64,000 nucleotides of DNA from Halobacillus mangrovi. GTDB lineage: Bacteria > Bacillota > Bacilli > Bacillales > Halobacillaceae. The stretch covers positions 2,728,001-2,792,000 of the forward strand of contig NZ_CP020772.1 in assembly GCF_002097535.1 (NCBI RefSeq), given 5' to 3'. The translations under genes and the position numbers were made by a program. The notes beneath the pieces are model-generated. The model was not told the DNA's origin and did no database searches. It was given only the letters and a program-made list of their open reading frames with translations. Positions within the stretch are counted from its first letter, which is position 1; the number at the start of each line of letters is the position of its first letter. Positions 8,175 through 16,485 of this stretch are shown in pieces.

Positions 8175-8786
8175 TTATTCGCATAAACCTGTTCTTACCA
8201 GGTTGATCTCTTTTTCATATTTCTTCAAAGCTTCTTCTTTTGAAAAATCATTGGAGACACAATGAACAAGGTTATGAAAAGTCACGGCAATCACAACTTG
8301 CATCACATGGTAAAATTCTTTCTCGTCCACAACGTTCAAAGCATCCGTATTAACAAGGTCATATATGTTCTGAGTTCGTTCATCTTTCTCTTTTTCAGAC
8401 AAGTATTTCGTAAATGTATGCTCAATCTTGTAATTCATATTTAACAGCACATTTCGGATAAAATTAATTTTTCCATTATCCAGAGAATACTCGAATACCT
8501 CTTGATAGATTTCCTTTACTGCAGCAAAAAGATCGCCCTTATACTTTTCTAAATTGGCTAGGAAATTGGCATGCCTCTCCTTTGCATGCTCATTCAGTAA
8601 ATAGAAAAAGGCATCTTCCTTGTCTTCAAAGTATTGATAAAAACTCCCTCGTGGAATTTCTGCTTTTTTTAAGATGTTCGCAATCGAAGCTTCATACAAA
8701 GAGACGCGCGAGAATTCTTGTTTGGCCGCTTCAATCAATATTTTTTTCTTTTCTTCGTTTAAGTTGTAAAAGGTCTTCTTCGGCAT
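8175..8786 (-). CDS. TetR-family repressor of the adjacent efflux pump
   Basis: Residues 10-55 carry the TetR helix-turn-helix (SIANILKKAEIPRGSFYQYF). The rest is the variable ligand-binding, dimerising domain. The start at 8786 is chosen because AGGAG lies 7 bases upstream; the frame could extend to 8831 but that part lies over one operator. It is the first gene of the operon with the MFS pump, and two identical palindromes surround its promoter, so autoregulated repression released by a pump substrate is the expected mechanism. Confidence 0.88.
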   Translation of the reverse strand: MPKKTFYNLNEEKKKILIEAAKQEFSRVSLYEASIANILKKAEIPRGSFYQYFEDKEDAFFYLLNEHAKERHANFLANLEKYKGDLFAAVKEIYQEVFEYSLDNGKINFIRNVLLNMNYKIEHTFTKYLSEKEKDERTQNIYDLVNTDALNVVDEKEFYHVMQVVIAVTFHNLVHCVSNDFSKEEALKKYEKEINLVRTGLCE

Positions 8787-8808
8787 TTTAGATCTCCTCA
8801 TCATTTTG

Positions 8809-8865
8809 TGACACTGTGTCACATTGAACATTAATTACTATAAGTGACACCGTGTCATATGTCAA
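8809..8865 (-). promoter_or_regulatory. Promoter with two identical TetR operators
   Basis: The minus strand has TTGACA (-35, 8860-8865) and TATAGT (-10, 8837-8842) with a 17-base spacer. TGACACNGTGTCA occurs twice: 8845-8857 inside the spacer and 8809-8821 downstream of the -10 box, 36 bp apart start to start. Bound repressor would cover the promoter. Confidence 0.8.
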
Positions 8866-8976
8866 CAATGAAGCACTTATGTATTTGCAGATAGTTACTC
8901 GTATAGAATTTCTTCTAGTTCTTGAAGATAGAAAAGGATGGATTTAACAAGTTTGTATAAAGGAGCTTTTTATTGC

Positions 8977-9675
8977 ATGGATATCTTTGAACTAATATTT
9001 AGACTCGCTCTCGCCTTTTTAACTCTCCTTGTACTGACAAGAATTATGGGCAGAAAAGAAAATTCCCAGATGACTTTTTTCAATTTTGTTTCGGCCATTT
9101 CTATCGGAACACTAGGTGCCTCGCTCGCTATTGATGCCACACTGAGTATTCGAAATGGGCTCATCGCACTTGTAGCCTGAAGTGCCTTTACCATTTTTCT
9201 TGGATATATCGATATTAAATCAAAGAAAGCTCGCACTTCTATTGAAGGCGAACCGATCATTCTAATAAGAAACGGGAAAATTATGGATGCTGCTTTACGA
9301 AAGACTCGTCTTGATATTGATGCCCTTAATGTTTTATTGAGAAAGAAGAATGTTTTTTCTATATCCGACGTTGACTATGCAAACTTTGAGACGGACGGGA
9401 CTCTTTCGGTATTGAAGAGCCATATGAAGCAAACGGTCACTAAAGGCGACATGAATACTTCTACAAACCCAAACGAAATGTTTTCACTTCCTACAGCTGT
9501 TATAACAGCTGGCAAAGTGAATAGTCCGAACTTGAATAAGTTGAACCTAGACCAAAATTGGCTTGAGCAGCAGCTCAAGTTATCTGGAGTGAACTCTGTT
9601 GATGATGTATTCTATGCAGAGGTCCAAAAAGACGGTTCCTTATACGTAGACCGTAATGATGATATGCTTCATTAA
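8977..9675 (+). pseudogene. DUF421 (YetF/YdfR-type) membrane protein with in-frame stop
   Basis: The frame codes for a DUF421 protein: membrane helices in the first 70 residues (ending SIRNGLIALVA), then the soluble domain with IEGEPIILIRNGKI and a C-terminal YetF-like domain. Codon 68 is TGA (9178-9180) and the same frame then continues for 165 codons to a normal TAA. Family members usually have a tryptophan-like residue in this helix, so TGG to TGA is the simplest change. The start at 8977 has AAAGGAG upstream. Without read-through only the membrane part is made, so loss of function is likely. Confidence 0.75.
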
Positions 9676-9691
9676 GAAAAAGCTTATTCGA

Positions 9692-9721
9692 TATTCAACT
9701 ATATAGCAGAATAGTTGAATA
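9692..9721. repeat. Inverted repeat after the DUF421 pseudogene
   Basis: TATTCAACTAT and ATAGTTGAATA form an 11-bp perfect stem with an 8-base loop. There is no clear T-run, so it may be a weak terminator. Confidence 0.45.
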
Positions 9722-9744
9722 CTCGCTTTCGAGGTACTGTGAGC

Positions 9745-9914
9745 TTTCCGTTGCCCAAAGTAGAATTTGGAGGTCCGAGAAATCACTCGCTTTCCGTGGG
9801 CATGGGCTGAGCCTCCTCGAGCTAAAAGCTCTCCGGGGTCTCACCTATCATGTTCATCCCACAGGAGTCTCGCGATTTCTCGGACCTCCTTACCTCTGTA
9901 GGGAGGAACGGAAA
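9745..9914 (-). repeat. MITE-like palindromic element, copy 1
   Basis: Outer ends TTTCCGTT (9745-9752) and AACGGAAA (9907-9914) are inverted; inside, a perfect 16-bp inverted repeat (9769-9784 / 9874-9889, GGAGGTCCGAGAAATC) encloses a core with GAGACTCC, GAGACCCC, GAGGAGGCT and GGAAAGCGAG on the minus strand. It shares this core with copies 2 and 3 but is in the opposite orientation. No coding sense. Confidence 0.75.
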
Positions 9915-10007
9915 CGTTATTGTTACCGAAAACCTATCTGTAATTTTGGAAATCAGAACTTCCTTACTCCTGTTAAATGGGGCCGTTCCTTACACTATAG
10001 ATGGGTT

Positions 10008-10249
10008 GGATGGAAAATGGGGAGACTCCCGCGGGAGAAGCACTTAGGCGAGACCCCACAGAGAGCGCAGCGAGCGAGGAGGCTCGCCAGTTCCCCCGCA
10101 GGAAAGTGTTCAAATGCGGAATCGCCCCGGTAGACACGACTCGCATAAGCAGAAAATCAAAAGGACTGCGCCTTTTCATTCCGTTGATTTCCCGCTTATG
10201 ACACGAGTGACTGGGCGATGCAGCTAGACGAGTTATTTTCCAGCCATCC
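10008..10249 (+). repeat. MITE-like palindromic element, copy 2 (interrupted)
   Basis: The core GGGGAGACTCC, GGCGAGACCCC, GAGGAGGCT matches copies 1 and 3. Ends GGATGGAAAAT and ATTTTCCAGCCATCC are inverted. The conserved GGAAAGCGAG is broken after GGAAAG (10106) and resumes with CGAG at 10229, so 122 bases have been inserted. Confidence 0.7.
10107..10228. mobile_element. Second palindromic insertion nested in copy 2
   Basis: The 122-bp insert is itself a large imperfect hairpin: ATCGCCC (from 10121) pairs with GGGCGAT (to 10219), and the arms from GACTCGCATAAGC to GCTTATGACACGAGT pair around a central loop. It has no reading frame and would need a transposase or other enzyme in trans. Confidence 0.5.
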
Positions 10250-10413
10250 CTGCTGTCATTAACTTCCCAAACCCGCCTAGCTTTAGTATTTAGAGTGAGG
10301 CGAATTGAATTTCTATAAAGAAAACTTTTTGAAATTCATAGCAATCCTGTTCTCACAGGATACTTCCAAAGTGAATCATCAGAATTAAATGGATTTCTTC
10401 TACTTTTCATGCG

Positions 10414-10586
10414 TTTCCGTTCCGCCAATAAATAGCAAGGTGAGAGGGGGATGGGGAGACTCCTGTGGGAATGGAATGGCTGGCAAGACCCTACAGAGAG
10501 TATAGCGAACGAGGAGGCTTGCCGTCATCCCCGCGGAAAGCGAGCCATTTCCCCGAACACCTCTCTAGATTACTAGGTAACGGAAA
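10414..10586 (+). repeat. MITE-like palindromic element, copy 3
   Basis: The same outer ends TTTCCGTT (10414-10421) and AACGGAAA (10579-10586) as copy 1, with the core GGGGAGACTCC, GCAAGACCC, GAGGAGGCT and GGAAAGCGAG. Total 173 bp versus 170 bp for copy 1. The whole 9676-10785 stretch holds only these repeats and no gene. Confidence 0.75.
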
Positions 10587-10669
10587 GAGCCTCATCTAAA
10601 CAAAGCCATTATTTTGAATTTAAGTCTTCTGGATAAGGAGGCTTTATTGAATGGGGAAATGAACTAAAT

Positions 10670-10699
10670 AAGGTCCTGCCACTTAGGTGACAGGACCTT
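10670..10699. terminator. Terminator downstream of the CaiT-like carrier
   Basis: AAGGTCCTG and CAGGACCTT arms with a 12-base loop, AT-rich on both sides, about 90 bases after the carrier stop codon. Confidence 0.65.
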
Positions 10700-10785
10700 A
10701 TTCACTTACCTATTCAATAGTTGTTGACACATTTCCCTTTAAAATAAATCCTGTTGAATTTTCTCGTACCCGGTTCTCCTACCGA

Positions 10786-12279
10786 TTAGTTTCTCTCCTG
10801 CATCAATTTTAAAAAGGAAATAGATAGAAGAAATAGGATAAAACACGACGGGATAGCTATCAAAATGGTTACGGCTTGAAGTGTCGACAGGCTACCGATA
10901 AACAATAAGGCGGCTGGGGGAAGTAATAAAGAAAAGGCCCAGAACAAACGATTCCACCTTTCTGGATCACTGTCCACAGAACGCTGGGCTACAGCTGCAA
11001 TGATATAGGAAGAGGTGTCATACGTCGTCGCGGTAAAGATCATGGATAACAAAGTAAACAATGCCACCATGCCCCCACCTAATGGAAGCGTGTGAATGAT
11101 AGAAATAATCGCCTGGTGAGGGAGCCCTTCTTGAATAAAAGAGGTGACATTCAGGACATGGGATAACTGTAAAAAAAGACCGTAATTCCCAATGATACTG
11201 AAAAATAGCCAGCATCCTAGCGGACCGAATACAATGGTTCCTAAAATCATCTGCTGAATCGTTCTTCCTTTTGATACTTTCGCAATAAATAACCCGATCG
11301 AAGGAGCGTAAACGATCCACCACGCCCAATAGAACACCGTCCATTTTTCCGGAAAACCTGATTTACCGATCGGATCGATCCATGTATTCAGTCTGAAAAA
11401 GTTATTAGCAATTAGTCCAATACTATTCGTGGAGACCTCCATAATGAAGACTGTGGGGCCAAGAATAAAAATCAGGGACAAAAAGAGCAGAATTAAGTAT
11501 AGATTTATGTTACTCAGGGTTTTTATCCCTTTTTCTAGACCAACATATACGCTACCCGCAAAAAGAAGCGAACAAACCATAAGAATCATTAGGTTCATCT
11601 GAAAACTTTCCTGGATCCCTGTTACCTGGCTGACGCCTGCGGTCATCATTGGAACACTTATTCCAAGAGTCGTGCCAGAAGCTCCTAACAATCCGAGGAC
11701 AAAAAATAAGTCAATTCCCTTCCCTACCCACGTATCTGAATAATGACGTAAGATAGGACGGCAGGCTTCACTGATCTTAAGAATCGGCTGTCCCTTTACA
11801 TGATAAATGTAGGCAATCGGTAATGCAGGCAAAGTATAAATCGCCCATGCCGTCGGGCCATGATGAAACATTCCGTAAGCAGCACTCCATTCAATTGCAC
11901 TTGCGGTATTTTGCGCTAGCCCCAGGGGAGGGTCTACCATGTGAAATCCCCATTCAATCGTCCCCCAGTACATAATTCCAGAACCAATTCCAGCACAGAA
12001 AATCATAGCAATCCAACTTAAGCTTGAAAAAGCAGGTCTCTCCTGCTCTTTTCCTAATTTAATATTTCCGTATGAGCTGAATGCGACCCACAGTAGAAAG
12101 AGTAAAGCAGACATTCCCGCCCACAAAAAAACGATGCCCACAGCTTCATTGATCTGTATACGGATGGTATCAAACCATAGGTAGAGGGTCTCAGGAAATA
12201 AAAAAATGGAACTGCACACAACCGTCAAAAATAGTAGAGTTACAATAAAAAAGTGCCAATCAATGACCGTTTTTTTCAC
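10786..12279 (-). CDS. BCCT-family betaine/carnitine-type carrier, CaiT-like motif
   Basis: Twelve-helix BCCT carrier of 497 residues. The family signature WTVFYWAWWIVYAP is near residue 315. In helix 3 the loop reads CAGIGSGIMYWGTIEW, which resembles sodium-independent CaiT (carnitine/butyrobetaine antiporter) rather than the GMGMG of sodium-driven betaine carriers such as the second BCCT gene at 31.3 kb. The start is a GTG with AAAGGGG upstream. It is monocistronic. Substrate is a quaternary amine (carnitine, betaine or relative); choice among these is inference. Confidence 0.85.
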   Translation of the reverse strand: MKKTVIDWHFFIVTLLFLTVVCSSIFLFPETLYLWFDTIRIQINEAVGIVFLWAGMSALLFLLWVAFSSYGNIKLGKEQERPAFSSLSWIAMIFCAGIGSGIMYWGTIEWGFHMVDPPLGLAQNTASAIEWSAAYGMFHHGPTAWAIYTLPALPIAYIYHVKGQPILKISEACRPILRHYSDTWVGKGIDLFFVLGLLGASGTTLGISVPMMTAGVSQVTGIQESFQMNLMILMVCSLLFAGSVYVGLEKGIKTLSNINLYLILLFLSLIFILGPTVFIMEVSTNSIGLIANNFFRLNTWIDPIGKSGFPEKWTVFYWAWWIVYAPSIGLFIAKVSKGRTIQQMILGTIVFGPLGCWLFFSIIGNYGLFLQLSHVLNVTSFIQEGLPHQAIISIIHTLPLGGGMVALFTLLSMIFTATTYDTSSYIIAAVAQRSVDSDPERWNRLFWAFSLLLPPAALLFIGSLSTLQAVTILIAIPSCFILFLLSISFLKLMQERN

Positions 12280-12457
12280 AAAGTAAAACCCCTTTGAAAA
12301 GACTGGCCTTTTTCTTTCTGGCTTGTACTATTTTTATTCGGATTGCTATCCAATAGAACACTGGAATATCTTAATCTTTAAAACATTAACGATGGTCTTA
12401 AGCACTTCTTTATGTAATATGAAATACCCCCACTACTCCGGCTCAGGTCCGAACTGT

Positions 12458-12838
12458 TTATTTAATACTTTCATAAAAAACAATTCTATTTCCAAATGGA
12501 TCTCCAATCCGAATTTCTCTCGTACTCCAAGGAGTAGTTTCTACTCCAGGACGAGCATATTTATATTGTTTTGCACTCAACTTGGAATGAAGAGCATCTA
12601 AATTTCCTACTTCAATTCTAATTGAAGCTCCAGGACAGCAATCTCCATAATGCTCTGTCAGCTGGATAACACATTGATCAAAAGATACCTGCATGTAGAG
12701 CGGGAAGTCATTTTCAAATCTAAACTCCCAATCCAGCTTAAATTCTAAAAACGTTAAATAGAACTCTTTGGCTTTATCTTCATCAAATATCCGAAAAACA
12801 GGCGTGGGTGTTTTCATTACTAGTTCATCAGTGTTCAT
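12458..12838 (-). CDS. VOC-superfamily protein (bleomycin-resistance-like)
   Basis: About 126 residues with the paired beta-alpha-beta-beta-beta modules of the glyoxalase/bleomycin-resistance/dioxygenase superfamily. Visible marks are FRIFDEDKAKEFYLTFLEF at the N-terminus, QLTEHYGDCCPGASIRIEV in the middle and GDPFGNRIVFYES at the end. The GDPFGN close is common in bleomycin-binding type members. The ATG at 12838 has AAAGGTGAGG upstream; the frame extends slightly further to a GTG that lies inside that site. Monocistronic. Function as drug-binding or small enzyme cannot be told apart. Confidence 0.75.
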   Translation of the reverse strand: MNTDELVMKTPTPVFRIFDEDKAKEFYLTFLEFKLDWEFRFENDFPLYMQVSFDQCVIQLTEHYGDCCPGASIRIEVGNLDALHSKLSAKQYKYARPGVETTPWSTREIRIGDPFGNRIVFYESIK

Positions 12839-13135
12839 ATAATTCCTCACCTTTTCTATTAATTTTTCATTTGGATAACATGAATATCAAACTATGTATT
12901 ACACTACAGCCTCTATATCAATTCCATATTGGTCATCGGGATACCTCTTCTCTATAGAAGTTTTCTTGTTTTAAGAGCATTTACAGATTATGAGCAAGAA
13001 ACCTATTCGTAGATTTCAAACCATTTAACGTTCAGCTGCTCCACGAGTAAGATATGCTTCCCTAAGAAATTAAGTTAAATTTGGCGAATCCTATTGCATT
13101 TTATTTTCGTATAATCAAGAAAAGGAGGAAAAGTC

Positions 13136-13894
13136 ATGTTTAAAAAACTTTTAGCAAGTGTAGGTGTAGGCGCAGCAAAGGTGGATACGCAGCTAGAAAA
13201 AGAACATTTTATACCAGGGGAAGACGTCCATGGCAAGGTAGTGATAAAAGGCGGAGATGTTGACCAAACCATCGATTCTATCCATATATTCCTCATGACA
13301 GAAGCGGTCCGAGAAGTGGATGACCGAAAAGTTAAAGAAAAAGTAGCCCTGCAAAAGTATCCGATTACTAAGCAGGAAACGATTAAGGAAGGCGAAACAA
13401 AAGAAATTCCATTCTCCATCAAGATTCCTTATCATGCTCCTGCATCTCTCGGAAGACTTCCAATTTGGTTTGAAACAGGGCTCGATATTCCCAGGGCTCT
13501 AGATCCAGAAGATAGAGATCCGATCAAGGTTGCTCCACACCCTTACATTGAGAGTGTGCTAGATGCCCTAAGTCACCTGGGGTTCCAGCTTAGGAAAGTC
13601 GAGATGGAGTCATCTAAACGCTTCGGTTATGTTCAAGAATTTGAATTCACCCCTGGCGGAGAGTACCGTTCATACTTAGACGAACTAGAAGTGATCTTCT
13701 TTTTACAAAAAAATCATGTTGATGTCATGATTGAAGTCGATCGCCGTGCTCGAGGTCTTGGAGGGTTATTTGCAGAAGCTTTAGAAATGGATGAGAGCCG
13801 AGCTAAAGTTACTTTTTCCAGCCAGGAACTGAATGGGCCATTAGATGCTGTAACACGAAAGCTGCAACACATGATTGATCAATATAAACAGTAA
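13136..13894 (+). CDS. spo0M: Sporulation-control protein Spo0M
   Basis: Arrestin-like cytosolic protein of 252 residues, close to the 258 of B. subtilis Spo0M. The start MFKKLLASVGVGAAKVDT, the GEDVHGKVVIKGG strand and IPFSIKIPYHAP are typical. In B. subtilis it modulates early sporulation and cell shape. AAGGAGG lies before the ATG. A TATAAT box (about 13111-13116) is just upstream but no matching -35 could be placed confidently; known spo0M promoters use SigH/SigW, which I could not confirm here. Confidence 0.92.
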   Translation: MFKKLLASVGVGAAKVDTQLEKEHFIPGEDVHGKVVIKGGDVDQTIDSIHIFLMTEAVREVDDRKVKEKVALQKYPITKQETIKEGETKEIPFSIKIPYHAPASLGRLPIWFETGLDIPRALDPEDRDPIKVAPHPYIESVLDALSHLGFQLRKVEMESSKRFGYVQEFEFTPGGEYRSYLDELEVIFFLQKNHVDVMIEVDRRARGLGGLFAEALEMDESRAKVTFSSQELNGPLDAVTRKLQHMIDQYKQ

Positions 13895-14007
13895 GCAGGA
13901 TATTGGATAAGCGTGCAAGATTGTAACCGGACAACTTGAATAATTAGTTCATCCCTATTCATGAGTGACATCCTTAGCAAAATTATCCACTATCCTACAT
14001 AAATAAA

Positions 14008-14032
14008 ACGTCTAGGCTCCGCACCTAGACGT
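14008..14032. terminator. Bidirectional terminator between spo0M and the GerP-type gene
   Basis: ACGTCTAGG and CCTAGACGT arms flanked by AAATAAA on one side and TTTATTT on the other. Confidence 0.8.
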
Positions 14033-14098
14033 TTATTTGTGCTAATAACTTGTATCCTTAGTGATAGAGTATAAATATAAATTCATCGATTATTTATA

Positions 14099-14281
14099 CT
14101 AAGTAATATTTGGATCTGTAACTGCTTGACCAACGCCTGTGTCCACTACAGGAGTCCCATCTTCCTCATTGGTTTCAGAGATCGTTACATTTTCGGGAGC
14201 AATATACACCGAATCACCAAAATTAATAACACCACCACTAACGTTATTAATTTGAATTTTGCCAAAGATAATACAAGGCAT
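14099..14281 (-). CDS. GerPA/GerPF-type spore germination protein
   Basis: Sixty residues with the hydrophobic core KIQINNVSGGVINFGDSVYI, typical of the GerPA/GerPF family of small coat-associated proteins needed for germinant passage through the spore coat. The ATG at 14281 follows AAAAGGGATGG; the longer frame upstream has no site. It stands alone here, while gerP genes are usually a six-gene operon, so this is probably an orphan paralogue expressed in the mother cell. Confidence 0.8.
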   Translation of the reverse strand: MPCIIFGKIQINNVSGGVINFGDSVYIAPENVTISETNEEDGTPVVDTGVGQAVTDPNIT

Positions 14282-14422
14282 AAAACCATCCCTTTTCATG
14301 ATATCTACTATATCTATATGATGGACCTTATACCTCGTATAGTTACTATGCGTAGTTCTATCCAGTATGTATAGGGTGAGGAAGTTGACTTGATATCGAT
14401 TACGAATCCTTAATATACTAGC

Positions 14423-15295
14423 CTATCGTTTATCATAACTTGATTTGTTAAGAGAGTTTATAGAAATTGTTTTTCCCTCAGCGCTGGAGCTTGATCCTTT
14501 CACCTTCTTAAGAGTCGCCACTATAAGAAAACTGACAATAACTAATAATAGCCACGAACTCACCTTTCCTAGATGAACGAGACTCCATGCCTCTGATTGG
14601 TTTGGGTATTCCCAAGCACCAAAGAATGTTGCGATATTTTCTGCAACCCATATAAAAAAACCAATAAGAACAAAAGATAGTGATAGAGGCATCCGGTAAC
14701 GACTTCCATTAACCTCATAAGCCACCCATGATCGCCAAAAAACGATAAGAACTAGTCCAGATAACCACCAACGAACATCAATCCAATAATGGTGAGTGAA
14801 AAAATTAAAATAAATGGCGGCTGCAAGAGGTATAACGATCCAAAATCGCGGCCAATGAATTAACCGAACATTCAACCTCCTTCATGCCTGGCAGAGATAA
14901 CTCGCTACACTCGCATACATGAATCCACTATACAAAGGCACCCCGAAAAATTTGGTATAACCTTCCTCTGGATAAGACCAGGAACCCATATGCACCTTAA
15001 AAAGCTCGAGAGCAAGCCCGATAAGGTGAAACAAAGTAATAACTTTCAGTTCATCACGTGTCTCAAGTCCAGAACGTACCATCCACCACTGCATGAGAAG
15101 AAAGATCATAAGCAGCCAGTCGTACCTTGAAAGGAAGGGAAGCGGCAAAATTTGTGTAATGGCCAAAGACCCAAAAATAACGACAGGAAACAAACAGGAA
15201 AGGGCTTGCTCCCATCCAAAATGAAGGAGTTGCTGAAATGCTCTTGTGATGCGCCCGTCGACTAATCTTTTAGTAAGCTTAATCGTCTTGTTCAC
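14423..15295 (-). pseudogene. DUF817 membrane protein interrupted by an in-frame TGA
   Basis: Two open stretches (15295-14882 and 14875-14423) lie in one frame, separated only by TGA at codon 138 and two AGG codons. The first part ends GFMYASVASYLCQA and the second begins with NVRLIHWPRFW, which together read as one DUF817 protein of about 290 residues with 8-9 helices. The family has a CQAW-type junction here as I recall it, so TGG to TGA fits. The GTG start (15295) has GGAG 7 bases upstream and overlaps the end of the XRE gene by 17 bases. Function of DUF817 is unknown. Confidence 0.75.
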
Positions 15296-15494
15296 TTTTA
15301 TACTCCAATATATCCCCAGGCTGACACTCTAGTGCTTTACATATCGCCTCTAAAGTTGAAAATCGAACAGCTTTTGCCTTGCCGTTTTTTAAAATGGATA
15401 GGTTAGCCATCGTTATTCCAACCCTCTCTGAAAGCTCTGTCACGCTCATTTTCCTTTTCGCCAGCATCACATCAATATTGATAATAATTGCCAT
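15279..15494 (-). CDS. Small XRE/Cro-type HTH regulator (YozG-like)
   Basis: A 71-residue protein that is almost only a helix-turn-helix: MSVTELSERVGITMANLSI then FSTLEAICKALECQPGDIL. This compact type usually follows a DUF2975 membrane protein, as it does here (10 bases downstream of it). The start at 15494 has GAGGTGA 6 bases upstream. The pair probably forms a membrane sensor plus regulator, and the next gene (DUF817) overlaps its end, so all three form one operon. Confidence 0.88.
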   Translation of the reverse strand: MAIIINIDVMLAKRKMSVTELSERVGITMANLSILKNGKAKAVRFSTLEAICKALECQPGDILEYKSEQDD

Positions 15495-15504
15495 GTTATT
15501 CACC

Positions 15505-15990
15505 TCATACCGTGAGATCATTTTCTGCTTTTATGTCTATGGCATTTTCCAAAAGCTTTTGAAGAACTGCCGTAAATACGGCAATCACTAGGGAAGCGAA
15601 AATAAATACCAATCCGATCACTATGACACCTGGAGCGTCATCTTTTTCGCCAATGATATAAAAAAATGGCATAACGACCATATACACGATACTTATTGTG
15701 ACTGCACAGAATTTCACATTTCTTAAAGCTCTTACAGACGAATTAGAAAAAGCATGATCCTTGTCAATAAAACTTAAAAGCTTTAAGGCCTGGTACAATG
15801 CAATGAAAAATGGGATCGCTGCTATATACATCCCTATTATTACAGCATATAAAAAAGGAGCATAATTACTTTCTGATCCTTCACTCGCTATTAAGGGCAA
15901 GGCAAATATACATAGCAAAAGAACCGTTAATCCAATCAGAAATACAACTGCCCTCAAAAAGTTTGTTGAGCTTCGATTCATCTCATCCAC
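15505..15990 (-). CDS. DUF2975 family membrane protein
   Basis: Four transmembrane segments at about 12-34, 44-66, 93-115 and 124-146, with the conserved DKDHAFSNSSVRALRNVKFCA stretch (given in part: AFSNSSVRALR) on the cytoplasmic loop. DUF2975 proteins are regularly coupled to a small XRE regulator, as here, and are thought to inactivate or sense through it. GCGAGGTGG is upstream; the second ATG (15981) has better spacing than the first, so the start may be three codons shorter. Confidence 0.82.
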   Translation of the reverse strand: MDEMNRSSTNFLRAVVFLIGLTVLLLCIFALPLIASEGSESNYAPFLYAVIIGMYIAAIPFFIALYQALKLLSFIDKDHAFSNSSVRALRNVKFCAVTISIVYMVVMPFFYIIGEKDDAPGVIVIGLVFIFASLVIAVFTAVLQKLLENAIDIKAENDLTV

Positions 15991-16095
15991 CTCGCTTGGT
16001 TATGTAATATTGATTATAATGTAATTTTTATCGTTTTACAATAAAAAATTATTGTTATATTTGAGCGCAGTAAGGGGGAATTTGATTAATAAACA

Positions 16096-16132
16096 AAAAC
16101 GCAGCTCCTTTTCACAGAGAACACTGCGTTTT
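16096..16132. terminator. Hairpin in the 15991-16241 gap
   Basis: AAAACGCAG and CTGCGTTTT arms with a 19-base loop. No gene ends directly at it, so it may belong to a transcript from the left or be a remnant. Confidence 0.4.
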
Positions 16133-16241
16133 AAAAATTAGTGAGATTATTTACGTCTATAGAGTAAGATATGTTTATAAATTTTATATAAGGAAATATA
16201 TGGGATGAGGTATTTATCCTGTTTTTTTATGAGGTGTCTCT

Positions 16242-16424
16242 ATGAAATTATCACACAAAATTATTATAGGAGTTATAATCGGAATTGCCCTTGCGTTAGG
16301 GTTTCAGCTAGGTATGATACTCACAGACAACTTTTTATTCGTTTGGATCATTGCACTTTTGATTGGCTTGTTAGCTCGTATCATAGCCCAACTTGTTCTG
16401 AATAATTACAATGCATCAAAATAA
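16242..16424 (+). CDS. Small two-helix membrane protein, 60 aa
   Basis: Two hydrophobic helices (about 6-27 and 31-52) with a basic start and polar end. GAGGTG lies 5-6 bases before the ATG and a strong terminator follows. The family is not recognised. Size and shape resemble small stress or holin-like peptides, which is only an impression. Confidence 0.55.
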   Translation: MKLSHKIIIGVIIGIALALGFQLGMILTDNFLFVWIIALLIGLLARIIAQLVLNNYNASK

Positions 16425-16433
16425 CGATTATAG

Positions 16434-16464
16434 AAAAACACATTGCATAAGACAATGTGTTTTT
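16434..16464. terminator. Strong bidirectional terminator
   Basis: AAAAACACATTG and CAATGTGTTTTT make a 12-bp perfect stem with a 7-base loop between the 60-aa gene and the GrpB gene, which converge. Confidence 0.85.
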
Positions 16465-16485
16465 CTAGGTAAGCTAGTTTGTTCT

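Noticed and set aside
9850..10201. Short frames in both directions in the 9.7-10.6 kb region
   Set aside because: They lie within palindromic repeats and have no ribosome sites.
12323..12601. 92-codon plus-strand frame
   Set aside because: No ribosome site, overlaps the VOC gene and has no protein-like pattern.
8977..15295. TGA read as tryptophan (recoding) to explain the DUF421 and DUF817 stops
   Set aside because: TGA ends other normal genes here, for example the permease stop at 39333-39335, and a TAG case exists too; mutation is simpler.
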